From the NCBI GenBank assembly GCA_016124945.1, contig WGMT01000065.1, positions 62,001 to 126,000 of the forward strand: a DNA stretch of 64,000 nucleotides, in the 5' to 3' direction. The notes under the pieces were generated by a model that saw only the letters and a program-made list of their open reading frames with translations, did no database searches and was not told the origin of the DNA. Positions within the stretch are counted from its first letter, which is position 1. Each line of letters opens with the position of its first letter. Made by a program: the position numbers and the translations under genes. This document shows, piece after piece, positions 25,827 through 34,898 of the stretch. This DNA comes from a bacterium. Lineage in GTDB: Bacteria; Chloroflexota; Anaerolineae; Caldilineales; Caldilineaceae.

Positions 25827-25961
25827 CTATTTGCTAAGTGGTTCAAACAGTCCTGGATTGTCTTTCTTCTCTTTCTTGTCGCGCTTCGCCTGCTTCTTCT
25901 CCTTGGGCGTCTTCGCCGGCTTCTTCTTGTCGTCCTTTTTCTTTTCTTGGCCTTTACTCAT
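25827..25961 (-). CDS. Small lysine-rich protein, 44 aa
   Basis: The ATG has AGGAGAG six bases upstream. The protein is almost entirely Lys/Glu/Asp/Gln with a few Pro residues, beginning MSKGQEKKKDDKKKPAKT and ending NPGLFEPLSK. Short proteins of this composition are annotated as hypothetical in many bacteria. It is upstream of the receiver gene on the same strand. Confidence 0.6.
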   Translation of the reverse strand: MSKGQEKKKDDKKKPAKTPKEKKQAKRDKKEKKDNPGLFEPLSK

Positions 25962-26047
25962 GTAACTCTCCTATCGGGTTATGCTCAGAATCCCTGAGTG
26001 GAAGATGCTTATGCAGCTTCTGAGCAGTATAGACGAGCAATGGATCG

Positions 26048-26187
26048 CCCAACATTAGCGGAAACGATAGACTTCTTGGCGCGAACAGATCGTCTGGTAC
26101 GTAGGCGCTAGCGGTTTGTTGTACAACGTTCGGCTCTAGAGAAGGCCATTTGCCCAGAAATGTCTATCGCTTCCGCTAATGGTTGGG
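26048..26187. repeat. MITE-like element with about 25-bp terminal inverted repeats
   Basis: Left end CCCAACATTAGCGGAAACG (continuing ATAGAC to 26072) is complementary to 26162-26187 apart from one mismatch and one extra base. The 140-bp interior has no open frame. It has the size and shape of a non-autonomous transposable element. No clear target duplication is visible. It occupies the gap before sufB. Confidence 0.6.
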
Positions 26188-26252
26188 GACTCAGATTAGG
26201 CTATGCTTAACATTCGCACCCGACATACGGGAAAAACCAGAAGGAGTATCTT

Positions 26253-27668
<1,416 letters not shown>

Positions 27669-27828
27669 GAAGTGTTTGTATCCAACATTTCGTATGTCGT
27701 CGCCCTGGCGTGAACCTGCCCCAAAATAGAGTTTGTGGACACGGATTGAAGGAAACACGGATCAAACCAAAGCATCTGTGATTTTTGCCACTCCGTGTCC
27801 ACATACCCACTGCACATCTCCGCTCAAT

Positions 27829-27908
27829 CCACGTTCTATCTCTGCCACGTTCTATCTCTGCCACGTTCTATCTCTGCCACGTTCTATCTCTGTCACGTTC
27901 TATCTTCG
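27829..27908. repeat. 16-bp tandem repeat, five copies
   Basis: CCACGTTCTATCTCTG is repeated four times exactly (27829-27892), with a fifth degenerate copy to 27908. It lies directly upstream of the S10 peptidase gene, just before a possible -10 (TACAAT near 27917). The preceding bases (27735-27805) contain inverted ACACGGAT/ATCCGTGT-like words. Confidence 0.92.
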
Positions 27909-27969
27909 ATATCGTGTACAATGAACCGATATGACTGTCGGTTCGATATTCACCTCACAGGACAAACTC

Positions 27970-29475
27970 ATGCCCGATCCCAAAGACGACAAGAAAACCG
28001 AAAACGGCGACAAGACAAAGAAATCGCCCGAAGAAAAGAGCGTGCAGACGCGCCACACCGTCACCGTGGATGGCGTGGAGATCCGCTACACCGCCACCGC
28101 GGGCACACTGCTGCTCAAAGAAGAGGACGACACCGTGAAGGCGTCGGTTTTTTATGTGGCCTACACCCGCGACGATGTGAAGGATGTGGGCAGCCGTCCG
28201 CTCACCTTTTCGTTCAACGGCGGGCCAGGCTCCTCTTCGGTGTGGATGCACCTGGGGATGCTGGGGCCGCGCATTGTGCAGATGAACGAAGATGGCTCCG
28301 CGCCGCCGCCGCCCTACAAGCTGCGCGAGAACCCGCACTCCGTCCTCGACGTGACCGATCTTGTCTTCATAGACCCGGTGGGCACGGGCTACAGCCGTCC
28401 AGCGCCGGGCGAGAAGCCGGATCAGTTCCACGGCTACAAACAGGACATCGAATCGGTGGGCGAATTCATCCGCCTGCTCACGACGCGGCTCAAGCGCTGG
28501 TCTTCGCCCAAGTTCCTCATCGGCGAGAGCTACGGCACCACGCGAGCGGCAGGGCTGGCCGGGCATTTGTTAGAACGGCACGGGCTGGTCTTCAACGGCG
28601 TGATGCTGATCTCCACGATTTTGAATTTCCAGACGGCGCGCTTCACTGTGGGCAACGATCTGCCCAATCTCCTCTTTTTGCCCACCTACACCGCCACCGC
28701 CTGGTATCACGGACAGTTGCCGGCGGATCTGCAAGCGCGTCCGCTGCGCCAGGTGCTCGACGAGGTGGAAGCCTTTGTCATGGGCGAGTACGCCCTGGCC
28801 CTCATGCGCGGGGACAGCCTGCCCGCCGCCGACCGCGCCGACATTGCCGCCAAGCTGGCCCGCTTCACCGGTCTGGACGCGTCCTATGTGGAACGCACCA
28901 ACCTGCGCGTCGATATCTTCCGCTTTACCAAGGAACTGCTGCGCGACCAGCGCCGCACAGTGGGACGGCTCGACAGTCGCTTCATCGGCATCGACCGCGA
29001 CGCCGCCGGTGAGATGTTCGAGTTCGATCCCAGCTACAGCGTGATCCAGGGGCTCTACACCGCCACCCTCAACGATTACGTGCGCCGTGATCTGCGCTTC
29101 GAGAGCGACCTGGCCTACGAGATCCTGTCCAATCTCTACCAGAAGTGGGATTACAGCAATGTCCAGAACCAGTACCTAAACGTGGCCGAAACCCTGCGTC
29201 AGGCGTTGACACAGAACCCATTCATGAAGGTCTTCGTGGCTAACGGCTACTACGACCTGGCCACACCCTACTTTGCCACGCAGTATACCTTCAACCACCT
29301 GCAACTTGATCAGGCGCTGCATGGCAACATCTCAATGGGATTCTACGAAGCAGGCCACATGATGTACGTCCACCCACCGTCACTGGTGCAAATCAAGCAC
29401 GATCTGGCTGGGTTTATCCGGCAGTCGGTGGCCGCGGAGGGGGTGGCTCCCGTGAAATCTTTGCCGCAGAGGTGA
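27970..29475 (+). CDS. S10 family serine carboxypeptidase-like protein
   Basis: 501 aa. An alpha/beta hydrolase with the S10 landmarks: FNGGPGSSSVW oxyanion segment, GESYG with catalytic S187, NGYYDLATPY with D429 and EAGHMMYVH with H463. The family removes C-terminal residues at acidic pH. No signal peptide is apparent; the N-terminus is a charged linker (PDPKDDKKTENGDK). An earlier in-frame ATG at 27931 lacks a ribosome site, whereas ATG 27970 has CAGGA seven bases upstream. Bacterial S10 proteins of this type are often annotated as peptidases without tested substrates. Confidence 0.85.
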   Translation: MPDPKDDKKTENGDKTKKSPEEKSVQTRHTVTVDGVEIRYTATAGTLLLKEEDDTVKASVFYVAYTRDDVKDVGSRPLTFSFNGGPGSSSVWMHLGMLGPRIVQMNEDGSAPPPPYKLRENPHSVLDVTDLVFIDPVGTGYSRPAPGEKPDQFHGYKQDIESVGEFIRLLTTRLKRWSSPKFLIGESYGTTRAAGLAGHLLERHGLVFNGVMLISTILNFQTARFTVGNDLPNLLFLPTYTATAWYHGQLPADLQARPLRQVLDEVEAFVMGEYALALMRGDSLPAADRADIAAKLARFTGLDASYVERTNLRVDIFRFTKELLRDQRRTVGRLDSRFIGIDRDAAGEMFEFDPSYSVIQGLYTATLNDYVRRDLRFESDLAYEILSNLYQKWDYSNVQNQYLNVAETLRQALTQNPFMKVFVANGYYDLATPYFATQYTFNHLQLDQALHGNISMGFYEAGHMMYVHPPSLVQIKHDLAGFIRQSVAAEGVAPVKSLPQR

Positions 29476-29485
29476 GGAGTGCAGA

Positions 29486-29577
29486 TGATCCACAGATCAC
29501 ACAGAATTTGAGGATTTCCAGCAGAAGATTTGATGCTTCTCTGAATCCTTTTGAACTGTGTAACCTGTGGATCATTT
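29486..29577. repeat. Palindromic intergenic element, GATCCACAGAT family
   Basis: The ends are GATCCACAGATCACAC and GTGTAACCTGTGGATC. The interior has GAGGATTTCCAGCAGAAG and GAATCCTTTTGAA, matching the element at 16782-16879 in order and size. It lies between convergent peptidase and aldo/keto reductase genes. A further solitary gcgtggatcaaaattcc follows. Confidence 0.75.
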
Positions 29578-29631
29578 CTGCCTTCGTGTATTTCCGTTCG
29601 ACTGCGTGGATCAAAATTCCGCTGGATTCGC

Positions 29632-30630
29632 CTACCAGGCGTAGGCATTGGGGGCTTCACCACCCGGCCCAGGGAAGATCTCATCCAGCTTTTTCAGCGT
29701 TTCCGCATCCAGCACAATTTCGGTGGCCCGCACGGCGCTTTCCAGTTGCTCGATGGTGCGCGGCCCGATAATCGGCGCGGTGACAATTGGATTGTGCATC
29801 AACCAGGCCAACGCCACCTCACCCGGTGCATGCCCGATTTCGCGGCAGAGCGACTCGTACTTTTCTAACTGGTCGCGGTTCTGAGCGACCTGTTTTTCAA
29901 AGTCTCCACCCTTGCGACGGCCGGTCTCCAACTTCTCCAACGCGCCGCCCAACAGACCACCCCCCAGCGGGCTCCAGGGAATCAGCCCCAGTCCGTAATG
30001 GCGACAGGACGGAATCACTTCCAGTTCAACCATGCGGTTGTTGAGATGGTAGATGCTCTGTTCGCTGACAAGCCCCATCATGCCGCGCTTGGACGCTTCT
30101 TGGTTCGCCGTGGCAATGTCCCAACCGGCGAAGTTGCTCGACCCTACATAGACTACCTTGCCCTGGCCGATTAGGCTGCCGAATGCCTGCCATGTCTCAT
30201 CCCAGGGGCATTCACGGTCGATGTGATGCATCTGGTAGAGGTCGATCCAGTCGGTCTGCAAGCGCTTGAGGCTGCCTTCGCAGTGTTTGCGGATCTTGTA
30301 GGCCGACAAGCTACGACCGTCTGTGTTCACCTCCGGCAAATTTCCCTTGCGCTGAACAGGATTGTAAACTTTTGTGGCCAAAACCGTGGCGTCCCGGCGG
30401 CGACCATCTAGCGCAAACCAGCGGCCAAGGATCTCTTCTGTATGACCATGTTGAACCCCACGACCGTAGACATCGGCTGTATCAAAGAAATTGATGCCGA
30501 GTTCGAGCGCACGATCCATGATCTTGTAGCTCTCTTCTTCGCTGGTGTGCCAGCCGAAGTTCATCGTACCCAGACAAAGGTTGCTGACAAGCACACCATG
30601 TCGGCCTAAACGTTTGTGTGTTACTGCCAT
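29632..30630 (-). CDS. Aldo/keto reductase
   Basis: 332 aa, NADP-dependent TIM-barrel oxidoreductase. The catalytic tyrosine lies in FFDTADVYGRG, the lysine in LATKVYNP and the histidine in YQMHHIDR. The cofactor-binding tail has IIGPRTIEQLESAV. The real start is ATG 30630 with AAGGAG; the longer frame upstream has no family homology. It is most like YghZ/Tas-type reductases of aldehydes and small carbonyls, and the substrate is unknown. Confidence 0.88.
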   Translation of the reverse strand: MAVTHKRLGRHGVLVSNLCLGTMNFGWHTSEEESYKIMDRALELGINFFDTADVYGRGVQHGHTEEILGRWFALDGRRRDATVLATKVYNPVQRKGNLPEVNTDGRSLSAYKIRKHCEGSLKRLQTDWIDLYQMHHIDRECPWDETWQAFGSLIGQGKVVYVGSSNFAGWDIATANQEASKRGMMGLVSEQSIYHLNNRMVELEVIPSCRHYGLGLIPWSPLGGGLLGGALEKLETGRRKGGDFEKQVAQNRDQLEKYESLCREIGHAPGEVALAWLMHNPIVTAPIIGPRTIEQLESAVRATEIVLDAETLKKLDEIFPGPGGEAPNAYAW

Positions 30631-30787
30631 TTTGTAACTCCTTACATTCACTAAATGTTGCTCAACCATTACTAAACCTTCAATTCCACCCCCAAGCCTA
30701 GTTAAGTTAAGAAGGAAATGCAAACTTTGCTTATGCTCAATGCAAGTGTTTTTTGCGGTTCCAGCTACGGGTAATCTGCAAACGCGT

Positions 30788-30817
30788 TTGTGGGTAGGTA
30801 CAAGTGAAGGATAAAAT
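30788..30817 (+). promoter_or_regulatory. Putative promoter for the oxidoreductase-channel pair
   Basis: TTGTGG and TAAAAT, 18 nt apart, end 43 nt before the ATG at 30860. The rest of the 30631-30859 gap shows no gene. Confidence 0.4.
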
Positions 30818-30859
30818 GATGTATACGAAGTCTCGCTTCTTTCCAAAAGGACAAATTAT

Positions 30860-31858
30860 ATGCCTGAGACAATACCTCCACATCCCCCAATCCGCTGGGG
30901 CATCATCGGCTGTGGCAATGTCACCGAGGTGAAGAGTGGACCAGCTTTCAGCAAGATCGAGGGATCGGAACTGGTGATGGTCATGCGTCGCGACGCCGCC
31001 CTGGCCGAAGACTATGCACGCCGTCACAACGTGCCGCGGTGGACGAACGACGCCGACGCCCTGATCCACGATCCTGAGGTGGATGCCGTCTATGTCGCCA
31101 CGCCGCCCGATTCCCATGCCGACTATGTGCAGCGGGTGGCGGCGGCAGGCAAGCCCGTTTACGTCGAGAAGCCCATGGCGCGCACCTACACCGAATGCCT
31201 GCCCATGCTCGAAGCGTGCGAAGCGGCAGGCGTGCCCCTCTTTGTGGCCTACTACCGGCGCTGCCTGCCCAACTTCCTCAAGGTCAAAGAATTGGTCGAT
31301 GCAGGCACCATCGGCGCCATCCGTTTTGTGGCGATTCGCCTCTTTCAACCCATCCGCCCCGCCGAAAAAGACACGAACAACCTGCCCTGGCGCGTGCAGC
31401 CGTCCATTGCAGGTGGGGGACATTTCTTTGATCTGGCCTCGCACCAGTTGGACTTTCTCGACTACCTCTTCGGCCCGATTGTCTCCGCCCAAGGACACGC
31501 CGCCAATCAGGCCGGCCTCTACCCCGCCGAGGACATCGTCACCGCCAACTTCCGCTTTGCGTCGGGCGTACAGGGCAGCGGTGTCTGGTGCTTCACCGTC
31601 GATCCCTACCAGAAATGCGACACTGTCGAGATCTTCGGTAGCCAGGGGCGTATCACCTTCGCCGCCTTCAGCGAAGATCCTGTGCGGCTGGAATGGGACG
31701 GCGCACGGCAGGAATTCCCCACCCGCTACCCCGAACATGTGCAGCAACCCATGATCCAAAGTGTGGTCGACGAATTGCGCGGGCAAGGGCGTTGCCCCAG
31801 CACCGGCGACTCCGCCGCACGCACTTCACGGGTGATGGACGAGATTGTGGGGCGCTAA
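30860..31858 (+). CDS. Gfo/Idh/MocA family oxidoreductase
   Basis: 332 aa. Rossmann motif WGIIGCGNVTEVK, then YVATPPDSHADYV and the EKPMARTY segment that positions the catalytic lysine, with GGGHFFDLASHQLDFLDYL in the C-terminal domain. It is only distantly related to the oxidoreductase at 7.2 kb. AAAGGA precedes the ATG. Its stop (TAA) directly abuts the start of the channel gene. Probable sugar or inositol dehydrogenase, substrate unknown. Confidence 0.85.
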   Translation: MPETIPPHPPIRWGIIGCGNVTEVKSGPAFSKIEGSELVMVMRRDAALAEDYARRHNVPRWTNDADALIHDPEVDAVYVATPPDSHADYVQRVAAAGKPVYVEKPMARTYTECLPMLEACEAAGVPLFVAYYRRCLPNFLKVKELVDAGTIGAIRFVAIRLFQPIRPAEKDTNNLPWRVQPSIAGGGHFFDLASHQLDFLDYLFGPIVSAQGHAANQAGLYPAEDIVTANFRFASGVQGSGVWCFTVDPYQKCDTVEIFGSQGRITFAAFSEDPVRLEWDGARQEFPTRYPEHVQQPMIQSVVDELRGQGRCPSTGDSAARTSRVMDEIVGR

Positions 31859-32986
31859 ATGTCTTGTAGACGGAAACGACTTTCCCCCAAGTCTTTCCGG
31901 CGATGGCTCTGGATGATTGCCGTAATCGCCGTCTCTTGTGCACTGACCATCCCCACACATGCGCAAGATGATCCACCCGTTACCGTGATCGACGAACCGC
32001 TTATCATCGGCGTTTACGACGACCCGCCCTTTGTCATCGCCGCCGACGACCGCACGTGGGACGGGCTTAGCGTTCAACTCTGGCGTGAGATCGCCGAAGA
32101 ACTCAACATCGATTACGAGTTCCGCTCGGTACTGCGCAATGAACAGTTGCCAGGTATTCTCGACGGCACGATCGACATCGCCATCAACACCATTGCCTCT
32201 GGCGAGTCCGAAGCCCAGATCGACTACTCGCAGATCTACCACACCACAGAACTCGGTGCTGCTGAACGACGTGAACAGACACCCGTAGACGTAATCCGAG
32301 CCGTGATCTCGCCCCAGTTCCTGTCTACGGCACTCTGGATCGTGGTGCTTTTGGTTATTGTCGGTGCGCTGATCTGGCTTTTGGAAGGACGTCACAATGC
32401 CGAGCTTTACGGCGAAAAGCCCCATCACGGCGTGTGGACCGGCTTCTGGTGGGCCGCGGTGACAATGTCGACCATCGGCTACGGTGATGTTGTACCCAAA
32501 TCGACGGCGGGGCGCGCGCTAGCGCTGATCTGGATGTTGATAGCGATGGTGATCACCGCCAGCCTCACCGCCACCATCACCACCACCCTTACACTCACAT
32601 CGGGATTTCAGCCGGTTGCCTTTCCCGAAGGGTTGCAGGGTATTCCCATCGGCGCAGTGGACACCTCCTTGGGCGCGCAACTACTCGACGAAGAGGGCAT
32701 CGACTACCAGTCCTACGCAACGGCCACCGATGCCATGCAGGCGCTGCGCGACCGCGAAATCGACGTCTTCGTCGACAACATAGCGTCCTTGCGCTACGTA
32801 CGCAACCAGGCGATTGGTCCGCTTCAAGACATCAACATTCAATCGACAGGGCGATTGCCCCAATTGTACGCCTTCGCCCTGCCCCAAGACAGCCCCCTGC
32901 GCGAGCCGATCAACCGGCTGATCCTAAAGCGGATGAACAACGCGCAGTGGCACGACGTGTTGAGCCGGTACATGCCGAATGAGTGA
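31859..32986 (+). CDS. Ionotropic glutamate receptor-like ligand-gated potassium channel (GluR0-type)
   Basis: 375 aa. After a signal peptide (hydrophobic WLWMIAVIAVSCALTIPT), the first lobe of a periplasmic binding domain (about residues 40-140) is interrupted by a channel module: a helix near LWIVVLLVIVGALIWLL, a pore loop with the K+ filter T205-I-G-Y-G-D and a second helix near LIWMLIAMVITASLTAT. The second binding lobe follows. This is the layout of Synechocystis GluR0. The position of the ligand-binding arginine in GluR0 (T-x-E-R) reads ASGESEAQIDYS here, with no arginine, so the ligand may not be a simple amino acid. Confidence 0.85.
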   Translation: MSCRRKRLSPKSFRRWLWMIAVIAVSCALTIPTHAQDDPPVTVIDEPLIIGVYDDPPFVIAADDRTWDGLSVQLWREIAEELNIDYEFRSVLRNEQLPGILDGTIDIAINTIASGESEAQIDYSQIYHTTELGAAERREQTPVDVIRAVISPQFLSTALWIVVLLVIVGALIWLLEGRHNAELYGEKPHHGVWTGFWWAAVTMSTIGYGDVVPKSTAGRALALIWMLIAMVITASLTATITTTLTLTSGFQPVAFPEGLQGIPIGAVDTSLGAQLLDEEGIDYQSYATATDAMQALRDREIDVFVDNIASLRYVRNQAIGPLQDINIQSTGRLPQLYAFALPQDSPLREPINRLILKRMNNAQWHDVLSRYMPNE

Positions 32987-33137
32987 CGACGGACGACGGA
33001 CGACCGACGACGTGTAGAGTGGTAACTTGGTGACTGGGCAACTTGACATGTGAATGCAGTGGCAGCACAATCTCATTCGCAATTCGCAATTCGCAATTCG
33101 CAATTCGCAATTCGCAATTCGCAATTCGCAATTCGCA
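32984..33137. repeat. Heptamer tandem arrays: GACGACG, GGTAACT-like and AATTCGC
   Basis: Three word types follow one another: four GACGACG-type units from the channel stop, a short aacttgg tgactgg gcaactt run, then nine AATTCGC units (eight perfect, 33081-33136). The last array ends 17 nt before the start of the first GNAT gene. Unlike the other loci it has no complementary arm. Confidence 0.9.
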
Positions 33138-33153
33138 ACCAGGACCCACGCCA

Positions 33154-33651
33154 ATGCCCTACACCATCACCCCGATGCTCCCCACCGACTGGCCGCACGT
33201 CTGCCGAATTTATCTGGAGGGCATCGCCACCGGCCAAGCTACGTTTCAGACGGAAGCGCCGTCTTGGGAGGCGTGGGACGCAGGACACTTGCCGTCGCCG
33301 CGATTGGTGGCACGCGCCGATAAGGACGTGTTGGGCTGGGTGGCGCTGAGCCCCATCTCGGCCCGTCCTGTTTACGCCGGGGTGGTGGAAGGGAGCCTCT
33401 ACATCGCCGCCAACGCCCGTGGGCAGGGGATCGGGCGCGCCCTGCTCACCGCCATCATCGCCGCATCCGAAGCCGCCGGCATCTGGACGATCCAGGCCGG
33501 CATCTTCCCCGAAAATGAAGTGAGTGTACGCCTGCACGAAGCCTGTGGATTTCGTATCGTCGGACGGCGCGAACGAGTAGGTCGTCTGCATGGCGTCTGG
33601 CGTGATGTGCTCTTGATGGAACGACGCAGCCCAATTGTAGGAATCGACTGA
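33154..33651 (+). CDS. GNAT N-acetyltransferase (phosphinothricin acetyltransferase-like)
   Basis: 165 aa. Acetyl-CoA binding motif RGQGIGRALL, preceded by VVEGSLYIAANA, and the PAT-type ending LHEACGFRIVGRRERVGRLHG. It starts MPYTITPMLPTDW. The open frame continues upstream, but only through the AATTCGC array, which would encode a meaningless heptapeptide repeat. The natural acceptor amine is unknown. It abuts a second acetyltransferase gene. Confidence 0.85.
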   Translation: MPYTITPMLPTDWPHVCRIYLEGIATGQATFQTEAPSWEAWDAGHLPSPRLVARADKDVLGWVALSPISARPVYAGVVEGSLYIAANARGQGIGRALLTAIIAASEAAGIWTIQAGIFPENEVSVRLHEACGFRIVGRRERVGRLHGVWRDVLLMERRSPIVGID

Positions 33652-34173
33652 ATGACATCCGAACTGATTACGTACTACCTTGAAATGCTCGACCCCGTTC
33701 AACTTCAGCCGGCGCGCCTGCCAGAAATCCCCCTGGAAGTCCGCCGTTCTGAGGTTGTCTACCCGGCGCTCAATCACTTCCTCTATGCCGAAGTGGGTGC
33801 GGATTACGAGTGGACGATGCGCCTGCGCTGGAGCGAAGCTGACTGGCTGGCCTGGCTGGATCGTCCACAACAGCAGACGTGGATCGGCTACGTACAGGGG
33901 ACACCTGCGGGCTACTTTGAACTGGAAGCGCAGCCCGACGCCAACGTGGAACTGGCCTATTTCGGCCTGTTGCCCCCTTTCATAGGCAAAGGCTATGGCG
34001 GCGCCCTGCTCACCGCCGCGATTCAGCGCGCCTGGGCCATGGACGCCCGCCGTGTCTGGGTGCATACCTGTAACTTTGATCACCCTATGGCGCTGCGCAA
34101 CTACCAGGCACGCGGCTTCCAACTCTACGACACCAAACGAGAAGCGCGCCCTACACCGGAGACAACGCCTTGA
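33652..34173 (+). CDS. GNAT N-acetyltransferase
   Basis: 173 aa. Acetyl-CoA motif IGKGYGGALLTAAIQRAW, preceded by ELAYFGLLPPF, and a typical NYQARGFQLYDTKRE ending. The ATG begins immediately after the stop of the previous gene. It is not closely similar to its neighbour, so this is not a recent duplication. Substrate unknown. Confidence 0.83.
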   Translation: MTSELITYYLEMLDPVQLQPARLPEIPLEVRRSEVVYPALNHFLYAEVGADYEWTMRLRWSEADWLAWLDRPQQQTWIGYVQGTPAGYFELEAQPDANVELAYFGLLPPFIGKGYGGALLTAAIQRAWAMDARRVWVHTCNFDHPMALRNYQARGFQLYDTKREARPTPETTP

Positions 34174-34766
34174 ACAACTCATTCGACAAGTGGATCAGCG
34201 GCGATGCCATCCCGCGACGTGGCAATTGGTTCTCGCGTACCTTTGCCGCCGCTGCTTTGCAGCTCTTTGGGTGGAAAGCGGTAGGGGAATTGCCCAACCT
34301 GCCAAAATTCCTCCTGGTAGGTGTGCCACACACATCGAATTTGGATGGTGTGCTGGCCGTTTTCGTCCTCATGGCGGCGGGAGTGGAACTACATTGGATG
34401 GTCAAAAAAGAAGTCTTCGACAATCCATTTGGTGGCCTGCTACGTTGGCTGGGCGGTGTGGCCGTGGATCGGAAATCGCCACAGGACGTGGTTGGGCAGA
34501 TGGTGGATCGTTTCGAGAAGCGCGACAAATTCGTAGTGGTGATTGCCCCTGAAGGCACCCGCAAACGTGTTGAACGTTGGAAAACGGGCTTTTACCGTAT
34601 CGCCCTGGCCGCGGAAGTGCCGATTGTGCTTGTCTACGCCGACTATGCCAAGCGTGAAATAGGGATCGGCCCGGTCGTACAGCCGAGCGGCGACCTGGAA
34701 AAGGAGATGGCCGAGATGCGCGCCTTTGCCGACACCATCACCCCCCGTCACCCGGACCGTGCCTGA
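34170..34766 (+). CDS. 1-acyl-sn-glycerol-3-phosphate acyltransferase (PlsC-like)
   Basis: 198 aa. Acyltransferase motif HTSNLD (HX4D), glycerol-phosphate site IAPEGTRKR and the GGVAVDRKSPQD block. It transfers an acyl chain during phospholipid synthesis, and may act on other lipids. The start is TTG overlapping the upstream stop (TTGA); it yields the expected N-terminus. Last gene of the GNAT-GNAT-plsC group, ended by a strong palindrome. Confidence 0.82.
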   Translation: MNNSFDKWISGDAIPRRGNWFSRTFAAAALQLFGWKAVGELPNLPKFLLVGVPHTSNLDGVLAVFVLMAAGVELHWMVKKEVFDNPFGGLLRWLGGVAVDRKSPQDVVGQMVDRFEKRDKFVVVIAPEGTRKRVERWKTGFYRIALAAEVPIVLVYADYAKREIGIGPVVQPSGDLEKEMAEMRAFADTITPRHPDRA

Positions 34767-34782
34767 ACGAAACATCTCCTTC

Positions 34783-34834
34783 ATCCAATCAAACAGGAGC
34801 CATCCAAGCTTGGATGGCTCCTGTTTGATTGGAT
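34783..34834. terminator. 52-nt perfect palindrome between convergent genes
   Basis: 34783-34808 is exactly complementary to 34809-34834 with no spacer, the centre being CCAAGCTTGG. It lies between plsC and the convergent DUF5666 gene and probably ends both. Confidence 0.75.
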
Positions 34835-34898
34835 GCGTTGCTTGTCTACTTCACTCTTCGGTAGGTTGCCGTCGCTGTATCGAAACGACGTACGGCGC

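Noticed and set aside
33043..33153. N-terminal extension of the first GNAT encoding FAIRNSQ repeats
   Set aside because: The extension only translates the AATTCGC array; a methionine with an upstream AGGA lies where the family homology begins.
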